A DNA stretch of 64,000 bases from an uncultured Oscillospiraceae bacterium (GTDB lineage: Bacteria > Bacillota > Clostridia > Oscillospirales > Oscillospiraceae), in contig CAJUKT010000001.1 of assembly GCA_910587255.1 (NCBI GenBank), positions 26,478 to 90,477 of the forward strand, written 5' to 3'. The notes beneath the pieces were generated by a model. The model saw only the letters and a program-made list of their open reading frames with translations. It was not told the DNA's origin and made no database searches. Shown in pieces: positions 52,017 through 61,713 of this stretch (position 1 is the stretch's first letter; every line of letters starts with the position of its first letter). Both the position numbers and the translations under genes were made by a program.

Positions 52017-52876
52017 GGTTTCAATTCCTCCAATACTTTTTGAATCTTTTCTGTAAAGGTATTATCTGGGAAAATATTAAATTCTTTGAGATATAAGCTT
52101 CTCATTTGTGTAATTCGAGGGCGATTTTGAAAAAATACCTCGTCAGGATAAGAAATTGTATAGTGCAAAGAGCCGTTCAGACAGCGATTAATTTCATCCG
52201 CGATTCGTACACGACTCACAAGTTCTTTCCCTGCTGCATTCAGAGCAAACGGTTTATATTTCTCCCAATTATTTATAAGCCAGCTTACCGCAGAAGCCAC
52301 ATCGTTTATAGTAACGCAATTACGGTAGAACGGATGAAATATTACCGCTGTCTCTCCAGTTTTAATACAACTCAAGCAGTAAGAGACATATTTGTCCTCG
52401 GCAGATACCACATAAGATAACCGCAATGCCTTAAAACGCATTTCCTTCTTGAAGGTGTCCTCCACCGTTTTCTTCATACGCCCATAAGGGGTCATTGCCG
52501 CAGTTTCCGACAGCTCATCGTAAATTGTGCCCGGTACGTCTCCAAATACCGCATCGCTGGAACAAAACAGAACGCGGCAGCCTCGTTTTATTGCTTGACG
52601 GATAAAATATTCTGTTCCAACCACATTGACGCTCCAAGACAAGTCAAATTCAGCCGCACATTTGTCTGGGCTGGAAATTGCCGATGTTAAAATAACATAA
52701 TCAATCTCATCCAGAACCTCATAGTTGAACTTCTCTGCTTCAAGCAAGTCCAAGTGTTGGTCCGAGTCAGGCGATCGGCCCAATCTTAAAATCAGCTCAA
52801 TTTCAGCGTCTCGTTGAAAAAAGTTTTGCAAATACCTTCCAATATAGCCCGAATATCCTGCAATTGCGATTTTCAT
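52013..52876 (-). CDS. NAD-dependent sugar reductase/epimerase (RmlD/DmhB-like SDR)
   Basis: 287 residues, start MKIAIAGYSGYIGRYLQNFF at 52876 overlapping the gmhA stop (ATGA). Rossmann AGYSGYIG, FCSSDAVFGD, catalytic YGRMKK, VTINDVASAV. Probably reduces the 4-keto intermediate from the neighbouring dehydratase, or epimerises it. The family is clear; the reaction is inferred from neighbours. Confidence 0.78.
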   Translation of the reverse strand: MKIAIAGYSGYIGRYLQNFFQRDAEIELILRLGRSPDSDQHLDLLEAEKFNYEVLDEIDYVILTSAISSPDKCAAEFDLSWSVNVVGTEYFIRQAIKRGCRVLFCSSDAVFGDVPGTIYDELSETAAMTPYGRMKKTVEDTFKKEMRFKALRLSYVVSAEDKYVSYCLSCIKTGETAVIFHPFYRNCVTINDVASAVSWLINNWEKYKPFALNAAGKELVSRVRIADEINRCLNGSLHYTISYPDEVFFQNRPRITQMRSLYLKEFNIFPDNTFTEKIQKVLEELKP

Positions 52877-53538
52877 AATTCGATTTCTCCTCCAAAAAAC
52901 CGCTTTTCCAGCATCAGGCACAGGCAATGATATATCGGTAAATGGAGCTCCTGCACCATATAGGTCTCTGTTTGTGGGACTTGGATGCAGACATCCGCAA
53001 AGGAAGAAAGTCTACTTTCTCTTGCCCCTGTCAGTCCGACCACCTTCATTCCCTTTGCTCTTGCAGTAACAGCGGCAAACAGGATGTTTTTACTGTTTCC
53101 AGACGTGGAAATTGCGAGAAGCGTGTCCCCGGTTTTTCCATAGCCATTTACTTGTTGCGCAAAACATAGCAATGGCTCACAATCGTTCATGTATGCTGTA
53201 GTTAATGCCGGGTTTCCATCCAACGCAATCGTTGGAAGAGTACCCTGTAAGTGTTTTGCCAAAATTCTGCCAAGCTCATGATCAACATTCAAGAGGGACT
53301 CTATGTATTTACTATCAAGATTTCGCGGCAGCTTAAAGCCTTTCATCAGCTCTCCAACAATATGCTCAGCATCCGCGGCAGAACCACCGTTTCCAGCTAC
53401 CAGCAGCATGCCCCCAGAGAGGTAGCTCTCCTCAATTAAGCGATATGCCATCGTGATGCTCTCTCTGCACAGACCTAATTCCGGATAGCGGAATATCAGT
53501 TTATCCAGAGCATAGTTTCTAAATTGTGCTTCAGCCAC
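52873..53538 (-). CDS. gmhA: Sedoheptulose-7-phosphate isomerase
   Basis: 221 residues, SIS fold: LLVAGNGGSAADAEHIVGEL, ISTSGNSKNILFA, GLTGARESRLSSFADV and the active-site QELHLPIYHCLCLM. Converts sedoheptulose-7-phosphate to D-glycero-D-manno-heptose-7-phosphate, step one of the heptose pathway. GTG at 53538 is 7 bases after GGAAGGG; a TTG one codon earlier is less well spaced. It overlaps the end of the hddC-gmhB fusion. Confidence 0.9.
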   Translation of the reverse strand: MAEAQFRNYALDKLIFRYPELGLCRESITMAYRLIEESYLSGGMLLVAGNGGSAADAEHIVGELMKGFKLPRNLDSKYIESLLNVDHELGRILAKHLQGTLPTIALDGNPALTTAYMNDCEPLLCFAQQVNGYGKTGDTLLAISTSGNSKNILFAAVTARAKGMKVVGLTGARESRLSSFADVCIQVPQTETYMVQELHLPIYHCLCLMLEKRFFGGEIEL

Positions 53539-54844
53539 CAAAAATCCCTTCCTTTAATATTTGATCAATCGCATCTTCCAATGTGGGTGCTGTCAATGTC
53601 TGCCCATAGCAGCCAGTTCCATCCCCTATAAATGCAGTCTGGCAACCAGCGGCCTTTCCGCTTTCCACATCAGCTTGTCCATCTCCGACCATCCATGATG
53701 TCTGAAGGTCAATATTAAAGTCATCTGCCGCCTTCAAAAGCATTCCCGGTTCTGGTTTCCGGCACTCGCAGGGAATCTTTAGTTCCGGGATCTCTCCCTC
53801 AAATCCCCTGTGGGGATGGTGCGGACAAAAGTATAAGCCATCCAAATAGGCTCCTTCCAATCCGAGGAGGGTTTCCATTTTGTTGTGGATTTCCCGAAGC
53901 TGGGCAAATGTCACTTCGCCCCTGGCAACCACGGGCTGATTGGTTATCACGATTGCCAAATATCCTGATGCATTGATCTTTTTTATTGCATCGGCAACTC
54001 CGGGTAACAGCTCAAAATCCGCAATGTCTCTTAAAAAACCCACATAACGGTTGATTGTTCCATCCCGGTCCAAAAAGATGGCCTTCTGCTTTCTTCGGAG
54101 GTTTTTCATCTTGATTTTCCCGCTGCGAATATCCTGGCAGACTGCCTGATAACGGTCTGGAGTTCCCATATCCTTTACATATTCGGGACTGTCATACGCA
54201 AACATTCTACCTGTTCCCGACAGCGGTTTTAATATTTGACGATCCAAATCAATTTTTGGTCTGTCAATTCCTTTTTCAAAAATTTTTGGCGAAAGCACAT
54301 GGAGACCAGCATTGACGCGGTTTTGATAATAGGTCGGGCGGTGATCCTCTTTTGTTAGCCATTGCTGCACAATATGCCCTTCGTTAGCAATAATAAGCCC
54401 GCTGTCGTAAGGATGGCTATTGGGATGGGTAAACAAAGTGGCTGTTGCTCCGTTTTTTCGGTGAAAAGCCACAAAGCGGTCAAAATCCACGTTGAAAACC
54501 AAGTCGCCGTTAAGCAGCAGAAAGTCCTCGGTTAATTTATCTTGTAAGTGAAACAGTGCCCCGGCGTTTCCAAGCGGGCGTTCCTCTACAAAATACTCAA
54601 TATTCACCCCGAAGCGTTTCCCAGTAGTAGGAGATAGCCCGCTCCCATCTTTGAAATAATCTGTGATAAGGTTACTTAGATGGCTAACTGTGATGATAAT
54701 GTCCTTATAGCCCTGCTCACGCAGGCACTCAATTTCACGCTCCAGCACTGGAATACCGTCAAGACAAATCATCGGTTTGGGAATATCCTGTGCGACAGAA
54801 GATATCCTGCTCCCCGTTCCCCCGGCCATAATAACTGTTTTCAT
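53531..54844 (-). CDS. Bifunctional heptose-1-phosphate guanylyltransferase / heptose-bisphosphate phosphatase
   Basis: 437 residues. Residues 1-230 are a nucleotidyltransferase of the HddC type (MKTVIMAGGTGSRISSVAQD, PKPMICLDG, LLNGDLVFNVD). Residues about 245-430 are a GmhB-type HAD phosphatase (KAIFLDRDGTINRY, ITNQPVVARG, the Cys/His zinc loop CPHHPHRGF...CECRKPEP, WMVGDGQADVESGKAAG). The fusion performs steps 3 and 4 of GDP-heptose synthesis. Whether it uses GTP is inferred from hddA and the GMD-like neighbour. Confidence 0.88.
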   Translation of the reverse strand: MKTVIMAGGTGSRISSVAQDIPKPMICLDGIPVLEREIECLREQGYKDIIITVSHLSNLITDYFKDGSGLSPTTGKRFGVNIEYFVEERPLGNAGALFHLQDKLTEDFLLLNGDLVFNVDFDRFVAFHRKNGATATLFTHPNSHPYDSGLIIANEGHIVQQWLTKEDHRPTYYQNRVNAGLHVLSPKIFEKGIDRPKIDLDRQILKPLSGTGRMFAYDSPEYVKDMGTPDRYQAVCQDIRSGKIKMKNLRRKQKAIFLDRDGTINRYVGFLRDIADFELLPGVADAIKKINASGYLAIVITNQPVVARGEVTFAQLREIHNKMETLLGLEGAYLDGLYFCPHHPHRGFEGEIPELKIPCECRKPEPGMLLKAADDFNIDLQTSWMVGDGQADVESGKAAGCQTAFIGDGTGCYGQTLTAPTLEDAIDQILKEGIFGG

Positions 54845-55854
54845 GACATTTCCTGCTCCTTGGGGATATATTCCTCCGGTGTATAATGGACCACCTGCGT
54901 CCCACTGTTTTCAAACTGAAATGGGATTTGTAAAAGCCCGTCCATTGCCTTTCTAACGGCCTGCTGATGCTCTGGACGCACATAAAACAAAAGAAAACCT
55001 CCTCCCCCGGCACCCAACAATTTTCCCCCCACGGCGCCGGCCTCTCTCCCCCGGCTATACAGCTTATCAATATCATCTGTGCTGACAGCCGATCCGGTTT
55101 TTCGCTTCAGCTGCCACGTGTGATGCAAAAGCCGGCCGAATTCGTCCAAATCAGCTTCCTTATTAGTCAATATCTTTTCCGCTTCCCCGACTAAATCAAA
55201 CATTTGACTAAGCCATGTGACTTTTTCATTTTGCTTTACTGCATTGGCCTTTTGAATATCGGAAGAAAATCGAGTAAACCCGGTAAAAAACAGCATTAGG
55301 TTTTGGTTTAGCTGTACCTTGCGCTCAGGTGAAATAATGACCGGCATTACCTCATACCCATCTTTACTGAAATTGATCCGATTCAATCCGCCAAAGGCTG
55401 CCGCTATTTGATCTTGCCAGCCCCCGGCTTCTTGACACAGCTCACGCTCCAAATAAATTGCGTTATTCGCCAAGTGCTGCTTACTGACATATTTTCCTTT
55501 CAGCGCATAAAAGGCATTCAGCATTCCTACTGCAAAGGAGCTGCTTGTCCCCAAACCGGATCTGGCGGGTAAATCTGAATCATATGTAAGGCGCAGTTCA
55601 TGCATATCCAACATTTTCATGGCATTCCGAATGGCCGGGTGCTGGATCTCATCCACACAACGAACTCGCTCCGACTTTGAATACGTCAAATCTGTAGAGT
55701 AGTCAAAAAAGCGTGGCAGATGGCGAACGGTCACATAACAATATTTGTCAAATGTTGTGGAAAGAACAGCTCCTCTATTTTCTCTGAAAAAGCTCTCCAT
55801 ATCCGTGCCGCCGCCAAAAAAAGACATTCGGAATGGGGTCTTGGTAATAATCAA
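54841..55854 (-). CDS. hddA: GHMP-family heptose-7-phosphate kinase
   Basis: 337 residues. N terminus MIITKTPFRMSFFGGGTDME, ATP-binding LPARSGLGTSSSFAVG and C-terminal LGAGGGGFLLFY motifs of HddA-type kinases, which make D-glycero-alpha-D-manno-heptose-1,7-bisphosphate. Overlaps the hddC-gmhB fusion by 4 bases. With gmhA it completes the set for GDP-D-glycero-alpha-D-manno-heptose. Confidence 0.9.
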   Translation of the reverse strand: MIITKTPFRMSFFGGGTDMESFFRENRGAVLSTTFDKYCYVTVRHLPRFFDYSTDLTYSKSERVRCVDEIQHPAIRNAMKMLDMHELRLTYDSDLPARSGLGTSSSFAVGMLNAFYALKGKYVSKQHLANNAIYLERELCQEAGGWQDQIAAAFGGLNRINFSKDGYEVMPVIISPERKVQLNQNLMLFFTGFTRFSSDIQKANAVKQNEKVTWLSQMFDLVGEAEKILTNKEADLDEFGRLLHHTWQLKRKTGSAVSTDDIDKLYSRGREAGAVGGKLLGAGGGGFLLFYVRPEHQQAVRKAMDGLLQIPFQFENSGTQVVHYTPEEYIPKEQEMS

Positions 55855-55920
55855 TGTAAAATCTCCCCTAATTGCTAAAAATCAGCAAAATATTTCGCAG
55901 GAAATATATAGTAATCATTT

Positions 55921-56661
55921 TCAACGGCAATCCAGAAATTTTTGGTATTGATTACACACAGCTTCCACATTGTCACTAAACATTTTTTGCGCTCCTCTGT
56001 GGAGCCAGAGAATCTTATTGCACATACTTCTCACCTGCTGAATGGAGTGGCTGACCAGGATTGTTGTTGCCCCGCCTTGGATGATCTCCCGCATCTTGGC
56101 TTCGCTCTTCCTGCGGAAAGCGCCGTCGCCCACGCTGAGCACCTCGTCCAAAATCAGGATATCCGGCTGCACCAGGCTGGCGATGGAAAAGGCCAGCCTG
56201 CTTTTCATGCCGCTGGACAGCTGCTTGAAGGGCCGGTCCTGGAAATCCTGAAGCTCAGCGAACTCAATGATCTTGCCGTACATCTCATCCATGAACCTTC
56301 TGGTATACCCCAACATGGCCCCCCGGAGGTAGGTATTCTCCCGCACTGTAAGATCTCCATCAAAACCACTGGCCAGCTCTAAAAGAGCGGCAACATTGCC
56401 TTTCCGGCTTACCCAGCCCTTAGTGGGTACCATGATGCCAGAGATGGCCTTCAGGAGGGTGGACTTCCCTGCCCCGTTGGTGCCAATGATGCCCAGCATA
56501 TCCCCCTTCTCCAAGGTGAAGGAGATATTCCTGTCCGCCCAGAACTCGTTGACGTGATAGTCGCCCTTGATCTTCCGCATCACGTATTCTTTCAGGCCGA
56601 TGTCTTTGAAGTCTCCCGTCATGTAGCGAATGGAGACGTCATGTACTTCCAACGTACTCAT
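55921..56661 (-). CDS. Polysaccharide/teichoic-acid ABC transporter ATPase (TagH/Wzt-like), locus B
   Basis: 246 residues. Walker A GTNGAGKST, signature QLSSGMKSRL, Walker B LILDEVLSVGD, glycan-export motif VAALLELASGFDGDLTVREN. Very close to the locus A ATPase, without its charged C-terminal tail. Strong ribosome-binding site TAGGAGGTG; 10 bases after the permease gene. Partner of 56672. Confidence 0.94.
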   Translation of the reverse strand: MSTLEVHDVSIRYMTGDFKDIGLKEYVMRKIKGDYHVNEFWADRNISFTLEKGDMLGIIGTNGAGKSTLLKAISGIMVPTKGWVSRKGNVAALLELASGFDGDLTVRENTYLRGAMLGYTRRFMDEMYGKIIEFAELQDFQDRPFKQLSSGMKSRLAFSIASLVQPDILILDEVLSVGDGAFRRKSEAKMREIIQGGATTILVSHSIQQVRSMCNKILWLHRGAQKMFSDNVEAVCNQYQKFLDCR

Positions 56662-56671
56662 ACTCCACCTC

Positions 56672-57442
56672 CTACACGTAGTACAAGAATTTCGTATTGT
56701 ACTTTTTATAGGCCCAGCAGCCCAGGCCCAGTACGATGCCCACGTCGGCCAGTATCAGCAGATGGAACCAGATTGTGGGGATGGTGGCCTCAATGACAAT
56801 CTTTCGGAAATAGCGGATAAACAAGTACACCGGGTTCAAAAGGAACAAATCTTGCGCCATGGGGGAATAGCGATCAATGGTGTAAAAAATGGCAGACATA
56901 TACATCAGCAGTTGGGTAAACACCGACCACAGGTACTGAATATCCCGGAAGAAGACAAACATGGCAGAGAGGATAAGCCCTACCCCGATGTTAAACAGGA
57001 CCAACATACAAATGGGGTAGAGCAAGCAGATGAACTTCCAGGTGAATGGAATGCTGTCGATCACGCAGAACACAAAAAACACGCCCAGCGTCAAGCCAAA
57101 GTTAATGAGAGTCTGGACATTTTTGGAGAAGAGGAACAGGTACTTTGGCACATTGATCTTAGAGAAGATCTTGGCGTTGCCCATGAGGGAAGTCATACCC
57201 TGGCTGGTGGACTCGTTGAAGTAGGAAAATACTAAGTTGCCGCAAAACAGATACGTGGTGTAATGGGGGGTATGGCGGCCAAAAAACTGTGTAAAAACCA
57301 GCCGCATGACCAACAGAGCCAGCAACGGAGAAAGTACGCTCCAGGCCATCCCCAGAACAGTACGCTTATATTTCTTTTTGAAGTCCCGTTTGACCAGTTC
57401 TTCAAAAAGAAATCTATAGCTTTGAATTTTTAATATATCCAT
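56672..57442 (-). CDS. ABC-2 type glycan export permease (TagG-like), locus B
   Basis: 256 residues, six membrane segments, RFLFEELVKRDFKKKYKRTV, STSQGMTSLMGNAKIFSKIN, LLNPVYLFIRYFRKIVIEAT. It exports the lipid-linked polymer with the ATPase at 55921. The start MDILKIQSYRFLF at 57442 gives the normal family length; the ribosome-binding site is weak. It lacks the N-terminal extension of its locus A paralog. Confidence 0.93.
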   Translation of the reverse strand: MDILKIQSYRFLFEELVKRDFKKKYKRTVLGMAWSVLSPLLALLVMRLVFTQFFGRHTPHYTTYLFCGNLVFSYFNESTSQGMTSLMGNAKIFSKINVPKYLFLFSKNVQTLINFGLTLGVFFVFCVIDSIPFTWKFICLLYPICMLVLFNIGVGLILSAMFVFFRDIQYLWSVFTQLLMYMSAIFYTIDRYSPMAQDLFLLNPVYLFIRYFRKIVIEATIPTIWFHLLILADVGIVLGLGCWAYKKYNTKFLYYV

Positions 57443-57538
57443 ACAATTTAATGCCGCCTTTTGCTTTCTGCACCAACATTTTGATGTAAATAAATTCTGT
57501 TTTGCAATAGAGACACAGGGCACAGAGCGCACCTCAAG

Positions 57539-59551
57539 CTATTCGATTCCTTTTATGGCCTCTAATACTCGTTTGCAATTGTTTTTATCGTGGTATTTAA
57601 AAAACTCGTCAACCCGCTGACGGTATATGGGTTTCATAACGCAACCTTCCTCGACATAATGGATAATCATATCAATCGTTTCTTCCAAGGAATATACCAC
57701 TTCGCCAAAGCCGTCCCTTTCAAAATCGAAATAACTGGAGCTGCGGTGACCGCCTTTGCCGTAAAACTCGTCCAAATCAAACTGACAATATATGATCGGC
57801 TTTTTCAGGTTTGCAAAGTCAAACGCAAGAGAAGAATAGTCTGTAACGAGCAAGTTACTTTTTGCGTAAATGCTTCGATGCACCACCTCGGTTCCCCACA
57901 CCTTTACAAGATCACTGCTTGGGAACAAGTTTGCATACGGAAACATTGTTGGGTGTGGTACAAAATGCAATTCAAAGCCATGCTTTTTGAGTGAATCCAG
58001 CAGACGTTCTGATGTTATTAAGTTCACATAAAACTTGTAATAATCGCTGCTTTTAAATCCCTTTTTTAAAAGAAACTTGCTTTTCTCACGAATCATCCCG
58101 TTGGTCAAATAGCTTCGCCATGTAGGCATAATTGCCACGATCTTATGGTGTTTGCTGTCATCGTATAACCTGTCATATCTACAAAGCCCTGTTAATGCAA
58201 TTTGCTCATTTGCATAACCATAATTATTATCGTTAACTATAGATTGGTACTCCGGGATCCCAGTGCAGACCATCATTTTCATGTTTTTCTTATATTTGGA
58301 CAGGCTGTGTGCTAAGGCATCTTTTTTTACTCCGTGATCCAGAAATATATATTTTACATTTTGCAGCAAGTCCCGATACGGGTCATTATAGTTGTAAAAT
58401 GGATTATAGATTTCTTCATGGATATACCCTGAAATTGTATAATCCGACAGCAATAATAACAGCTTATGCTTATAGGACAAATATGAAACTACATGATATT
58501 TTTTCTTCAACCTTTTGTAATCTTCGGAGTGCTTTCCAATCATGAAATAGCGCCGGACTTTGTCATCAGGAAGTGTCATGATATAATCCAAAAGGCACTC
58601 TGCATTATCATCTGCCCGATCTGCTTTGTCCATAAAAATCCAAATAGGACGCCGTTTTAATATTTTTAAAAGATGATAACTAATTCGCGCGAGTATCGCT
58701 TTTTTCCCACCCTTAAGATTTCCCCGCGCAAGTTCATAAAGAAAGTGCAATTCATCCCACAGAGTCGCCTTTCTGTAGGTCATATAAAGGGCATTGCCTT
58801 GTCTCTTCAATACCCAATTGTTACATGCGTAATATGCATAGTCCAGTTTTTCTGATAACGGAGCAAATTTTCCGAAGCGCACATTATTTACACATTTAAG
58901 CTCATCATCCACCCCAATATAAAAATCAATTCTTATTGACGAATCCGCAGCCTCAATGGGTATCTCAGTTTGAAATTCCAAAACTTTTGAGACAACTGCT
59001 CCTAAAAGCTTTCCTTTTTCTACGCGATCTACTACTTTCGCCGCGTATCTGTGCTCTCCAACAACGGCAAATATCTCAGGCACATTCTCACCGGAGAATA
59101 TGTTCCACTTGATATTACCTTCTATTGCTATCGAATTACTTTTTATGGTGATAAAATCTATACATATTGCTGTTTTCCCATATGCAGCTTGAACGCGATG
59201 CTCACCATATTTCTGGTATATCAAATATTCAATTCCCGCCCTTGAACACTTCGACTTCAATATCAAACTGTCATCAATCTCAAAAAGCAATTTTCTGAGT
59301 TTTTCCAATGTGTCATCATTAAGCTCCACCTCATTCTTTATCAAAGCGTGTAGAACGAATGCTAAATCATTCTTACTCATCTGATAACTGAAATTGGCAG
59401 GATCGCCGTATTTCATCTGGAACATATATATTTTAGCATATTCGCCCAAATTGCTTTTTTCCAAAACCGAATCTGGAATGTCTCTCAGCAATTCTTTTAA
59501 ATATGTATTTCCGCTTGTCTCTTTGACGTTCTCATGATCTGCTCTGTTCAT
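57539..59551 (-). CDS. CDP-glycerol glycerophosphotransferase family protein
   Basis: 670 residues. The N-terminal 300 residues are of unclear fold (beta-rich, about 120-250). The C-terminal part is a TagF-like domain: YIFLDHGVKKDALAHSLSKY, GLCRYDRLYDDS, VAIMPTWRSYLTNG, LHFVPHPTMFPY, VTDYSSLAFDFANLKKPIIY. It probably polymerises or primes a polyol-phosphate chain. Markedly AT-rich compared with neighbours, which suggests separate acquisition. Ribosome-binding site GGAAGGGAG. Confidence 0.86.
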   Translation of the reverse strand: MNRADHENVKETSGNTYLKELLRDIPDSVLEKSNLGEYAKIYMFQMKYGDPANFSYQMSKNDLAFVLHALIKNEVELNDDTLEKLRKLLFEIDDSLILKSKCSRAGIEYLIYQKYGEHRVQAAYGKTAICIDFITIKSNSIAIEGNIKWNIFSGENVPEIFAVVGEHRYAAKVVDRVEKGKLLGAVVSKVLEFQTEIPIEAADSSIRIDFYIGVDDELKCVNNVRFGKFAPLSEKLDYAYYACNNWVLKRQGNALYMTYRKATLWDELHFLYELARGNLKGGKKAILARISYHLLKILKRRPIWIFMDKADRADDNAECLLDYIMTLPDDKVRRYFMIGKHSEDYKRLKKKYHVVSYLSYKHKLLLLLSDYTISGYIHEEIYNPFYNYNDPYRDLLQNVKYIFLDHGVKKDALAHSLSKYKKNMKMMVCTGIPEYQSIVNDNNYGYANEQIALTGLCRYDRLYDDSKHHKIVAIMPTWRSYLTNGMIREKSKFLLKKGFKSSDYYKFYVNLITSERLLDSLKKHGFELHFVPHPTMFPYANLFPSSDLVKVWGTEVVHRSIYAKSNLLVTDYSSLAFDFANLKKPIIYCQFDLDEFYGKGGHRSSSYFDFERDGFGEVVYSLEETIDMIIHYVEEGCVMKPIYRQRVDEFFKYHDKNNCKRVLEAIKGIE

Positions 59552-59614
59552 ACAATGGGGACTCCCTTCCTGTCGTTTCCAAATCTGGCTTATCCAGAAA
59601 ACGCTCCTCCTTAT

Positions 59615-60622
59615 TTATAGTGACCGCCCATGCTTTTTTTCGTAAAGTCTACCTACACACCAAGCCAAGGCAAAAGACCACCAGCTGACATGGGGAATCA
59701 GCATCAAAGCTATTTTTCCTGCCAATCCAACGCCAATACATTTTCCCGCCTGCTTTACATGTGCGGCACAGAATTTTGCAATCTCTTCCAACCGCAGTCT
59801 AGCATCATTCCGCACCCACCGGGGGTTCTTGTAATAGCCGCACCAGATTCCTATGGCCGAGGCCGCACACTGCGCCAGGAGCAAATCCTCCAGTTCCGGC
59901 CAGCGGCCTTTCATGTCCTCATACCGCCCTTTTGCAGCCCAGTAGTGGTTCAGCCGATTTTCCAGCGTAGTATCCGATACAATACTCCCCGATCTCTGAA
60001 AATAGTTGTATTTTGCGTCTGGCAGACATACCACCTTTTCTGCCCGTTCAAATAACCGATACATTACTGCAATATCTTCAAAAGTCTTTCCCTCTGGAAA
60101 CGCGATTCCTTGAAACAATTCTTGCCGCCACAGCTTGTCCCAAAGGAAATTCTGCATCAGGTCATTTTGCAGCAGCAGCTTCAGCCCCTCCAGCCGGTCC
60201 AAGCACATTGTCTCTCCCCAGCCTCGGAGCTTCTTCTTCCCCTTGCATACTTCGTATCTACCGCACACCGCAATATCTGCACCAAATTTTTCCGCGCCTT
60301 TCAGCAGATACTCAAACATATCCGCTTCAATCCAGTCATCGCTATCGACCCAGCCAATATATTCGCCAGTAGCTGCGGCTAGCCCCGCATTCCGTGCAGA
60401 GGATACCCCTCCGTTTTCCTTGTGAATTACCTGAATTCTCTCGTCTCTGGCCACATATTCATCGCAGATGGCCCCGCAGTTATCCGGCGAGCCATCCTCC
60501 ACCAGGATGATCTCTAAATTCTGATAAGTCTGATTCACGATGCTGTCCAGGCATTGGCGCAGATAAGGCTCTACCTTGTAGACCGGAACGATAACTGAAA
60601 CTTTGGGGTTGTCCACAGGCAT
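59615..60622 (-). CDS. GT2 glycosyltransferase, locus B
   Basis: 335 residues, KVSVIVPVYKVEPYLRQCLD, VEDGSPDNCG, DSDDW, FEDIAVMYRLFERAEK and a hydrophobic C-terminal tail. Full-length paralog of the locus A enzyme at 43008. Start at 60622 overlaps the GT4 stop (ATGA) and follows GAGGTG. Confidence 0.9.
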   Translation of the reverse strand: MPVDNPKVSVIVPVYKVEPYLRQCLDSIVNQTYQNLEIILVEDGSPDNCGAICDEYVARDERIQVIHKENGGVSSARNAGLAAATGEYIGWVDSDDWIEADMFEYLLKGAEKFGADIAVCGRYEVCKGKKKLRGWGETMCLDRLEGLKLLLQNDLMQNFLWDKLWRQELFQGIAFPEGKTFEDIAVMYRLFERAEKVVCLPDAKYNYFQRSGSIVSDTTLENRLNHYWAAKGRYEDMKGRWPELEDLLLAQCAASAIGIWCGYYKNPRWVRNDARLRLEEIAKFCAAHVKQAGKCIGVGLAGKIALMLIPHVSWWSFALAWCVGRLYEKKHGRSL

Positions 60623-61713
60623 CACCTCACCCACAGGTTTCTGATTTCTTTTGCCACCACCGCAACATCAAATCCAGTGGCGGATACTGCGTCGGCAGAG
60701 GCAGCCCGATTCCCGGGATTCTTCATGTTTTGTACTGCCGCTGCCCAGGACCCTGCCCCAGCAGAACGGGACAGCTTCCTGGCCCACTCTGTTATCATTG
60801 TCTCCGGGGGAACACCGTCCGAGCAGATCACAGGCAGACCTGCCGCCTGGGCCTCTACTGCCGCAATGCCCAGCCCCTCAAACCGGCTGGGAAAGGCAAA
60901 CACATCCATGGCCCAATAGAGCCGCTCCACCCGGTCGGTGGTGCCATAGAAAATCACGCAGTTCTCTATCCCCAGCGCCCGGGCTTTTGCCTCTAACTCC
61001 CCTAGAGCCTCGCCTTCTCCGACAAGGAGAAGGGCGCTTGCATGGCATTGTTGCTGAACTTCTTTGAATACATCCAGCAGGAAAGCCTGATTTTTCTGCC
61101 CGCACAGCCGCCCTACATTGCCGACAACCAGCTTCCCCTCCAGCTTTAGCTCAGTCCGAACCTCTTCCCGGCCTGCCGGGTCAAAGCGGAACCGCTCCAC
61201 ATTGATCCCATTGGGGATAAAAGCCCATTCCGAAGTTTCTCCGAATAGGAACCGGGCCGCTGGAGCAGAGCAGGCCCAACGGTGGGTCATCACATTTCCA
61301 TAGACCCTTTTGGCCCAGTTGTGAATGGCGAGCTTCAGAATCCTGGTAGAGCTGTCCCGCAATTCAGTGTTGTGGCTGTGCGCAATGCGTATCGGAACTC
61401 CAGCTTCCTGCGCCAATTTCAGGTATTGCAGTGAAAGAGCTTGATAGGCGTTAAGGTAGACTACATCATAATGTCGTTCTGCAAGCAGGGCAGAAAATAA
61501 CCGCGCATTTTGGGGGGAACGTAAAGTCCCGAATAACTCCTGAAAGCGGACCCCTGCATTCTTCAATGCCTCCGTAAATACACTGTCCCTGATTTGCGCA
61601 GCCACAATGTCTATTTCCAGCTCGGAGCGGTCCATGGTCAGCAGAGTGTTGCACAGGAAGGATTCGATCCCGCCAGATTCCCAAGCCTCGCATAAAATAC
61701 AGACTCGTTTCAT
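60622..61713 (-). CDS. Family 4 glycosyltransferase (EpsF-like), locus B
   Basis: 363 residues, GT-B fold: VCILCEAWESGGIESFLCNT, IAHSHNTELRDS, FIPNGINVERFRF, VGNVGRLCGQKNQAFLLDVF and the donor-site FPSRFEGLGIAAVEAQAAGL. Likely adds an early sugar of the repeat unit. The ATG at 61713 overlaps the stop of the recombinase-like gene (ATGA), so translation is coupled to it. Confidence 0.9.
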   Translation of the reverse strand: MKRVCILCEAWESGGIESFLCNTLLTMDRSELEIDIVAAQIRDSVFTEALKNAGVRFQELFGTLRSPQNARLFSALLAERHYDVVYLNAYQALSLQYLKLAQEAGVPIRIAHSHNTELRDSSTRILKLAIHNWAKRVYGNVMTHRWACSAPAARFLFGETSEWAFIPNGINVERFRFDPAGREEVRTELKLEGKLVVGNVGRLCGQKNQAFLLDVFKEVQQQCHASALLLVGEGEALGELEAKARALGIENCVIFYGTTDRVERLYWAMDVFAFPSRFEGLGIAAVEAQAAGLPVICSDGVPPETMITEWARKLSRSAGAGSWAAAVQNMKNPGNRAASADAVSATGFDVAVVAKEIRNLWVR

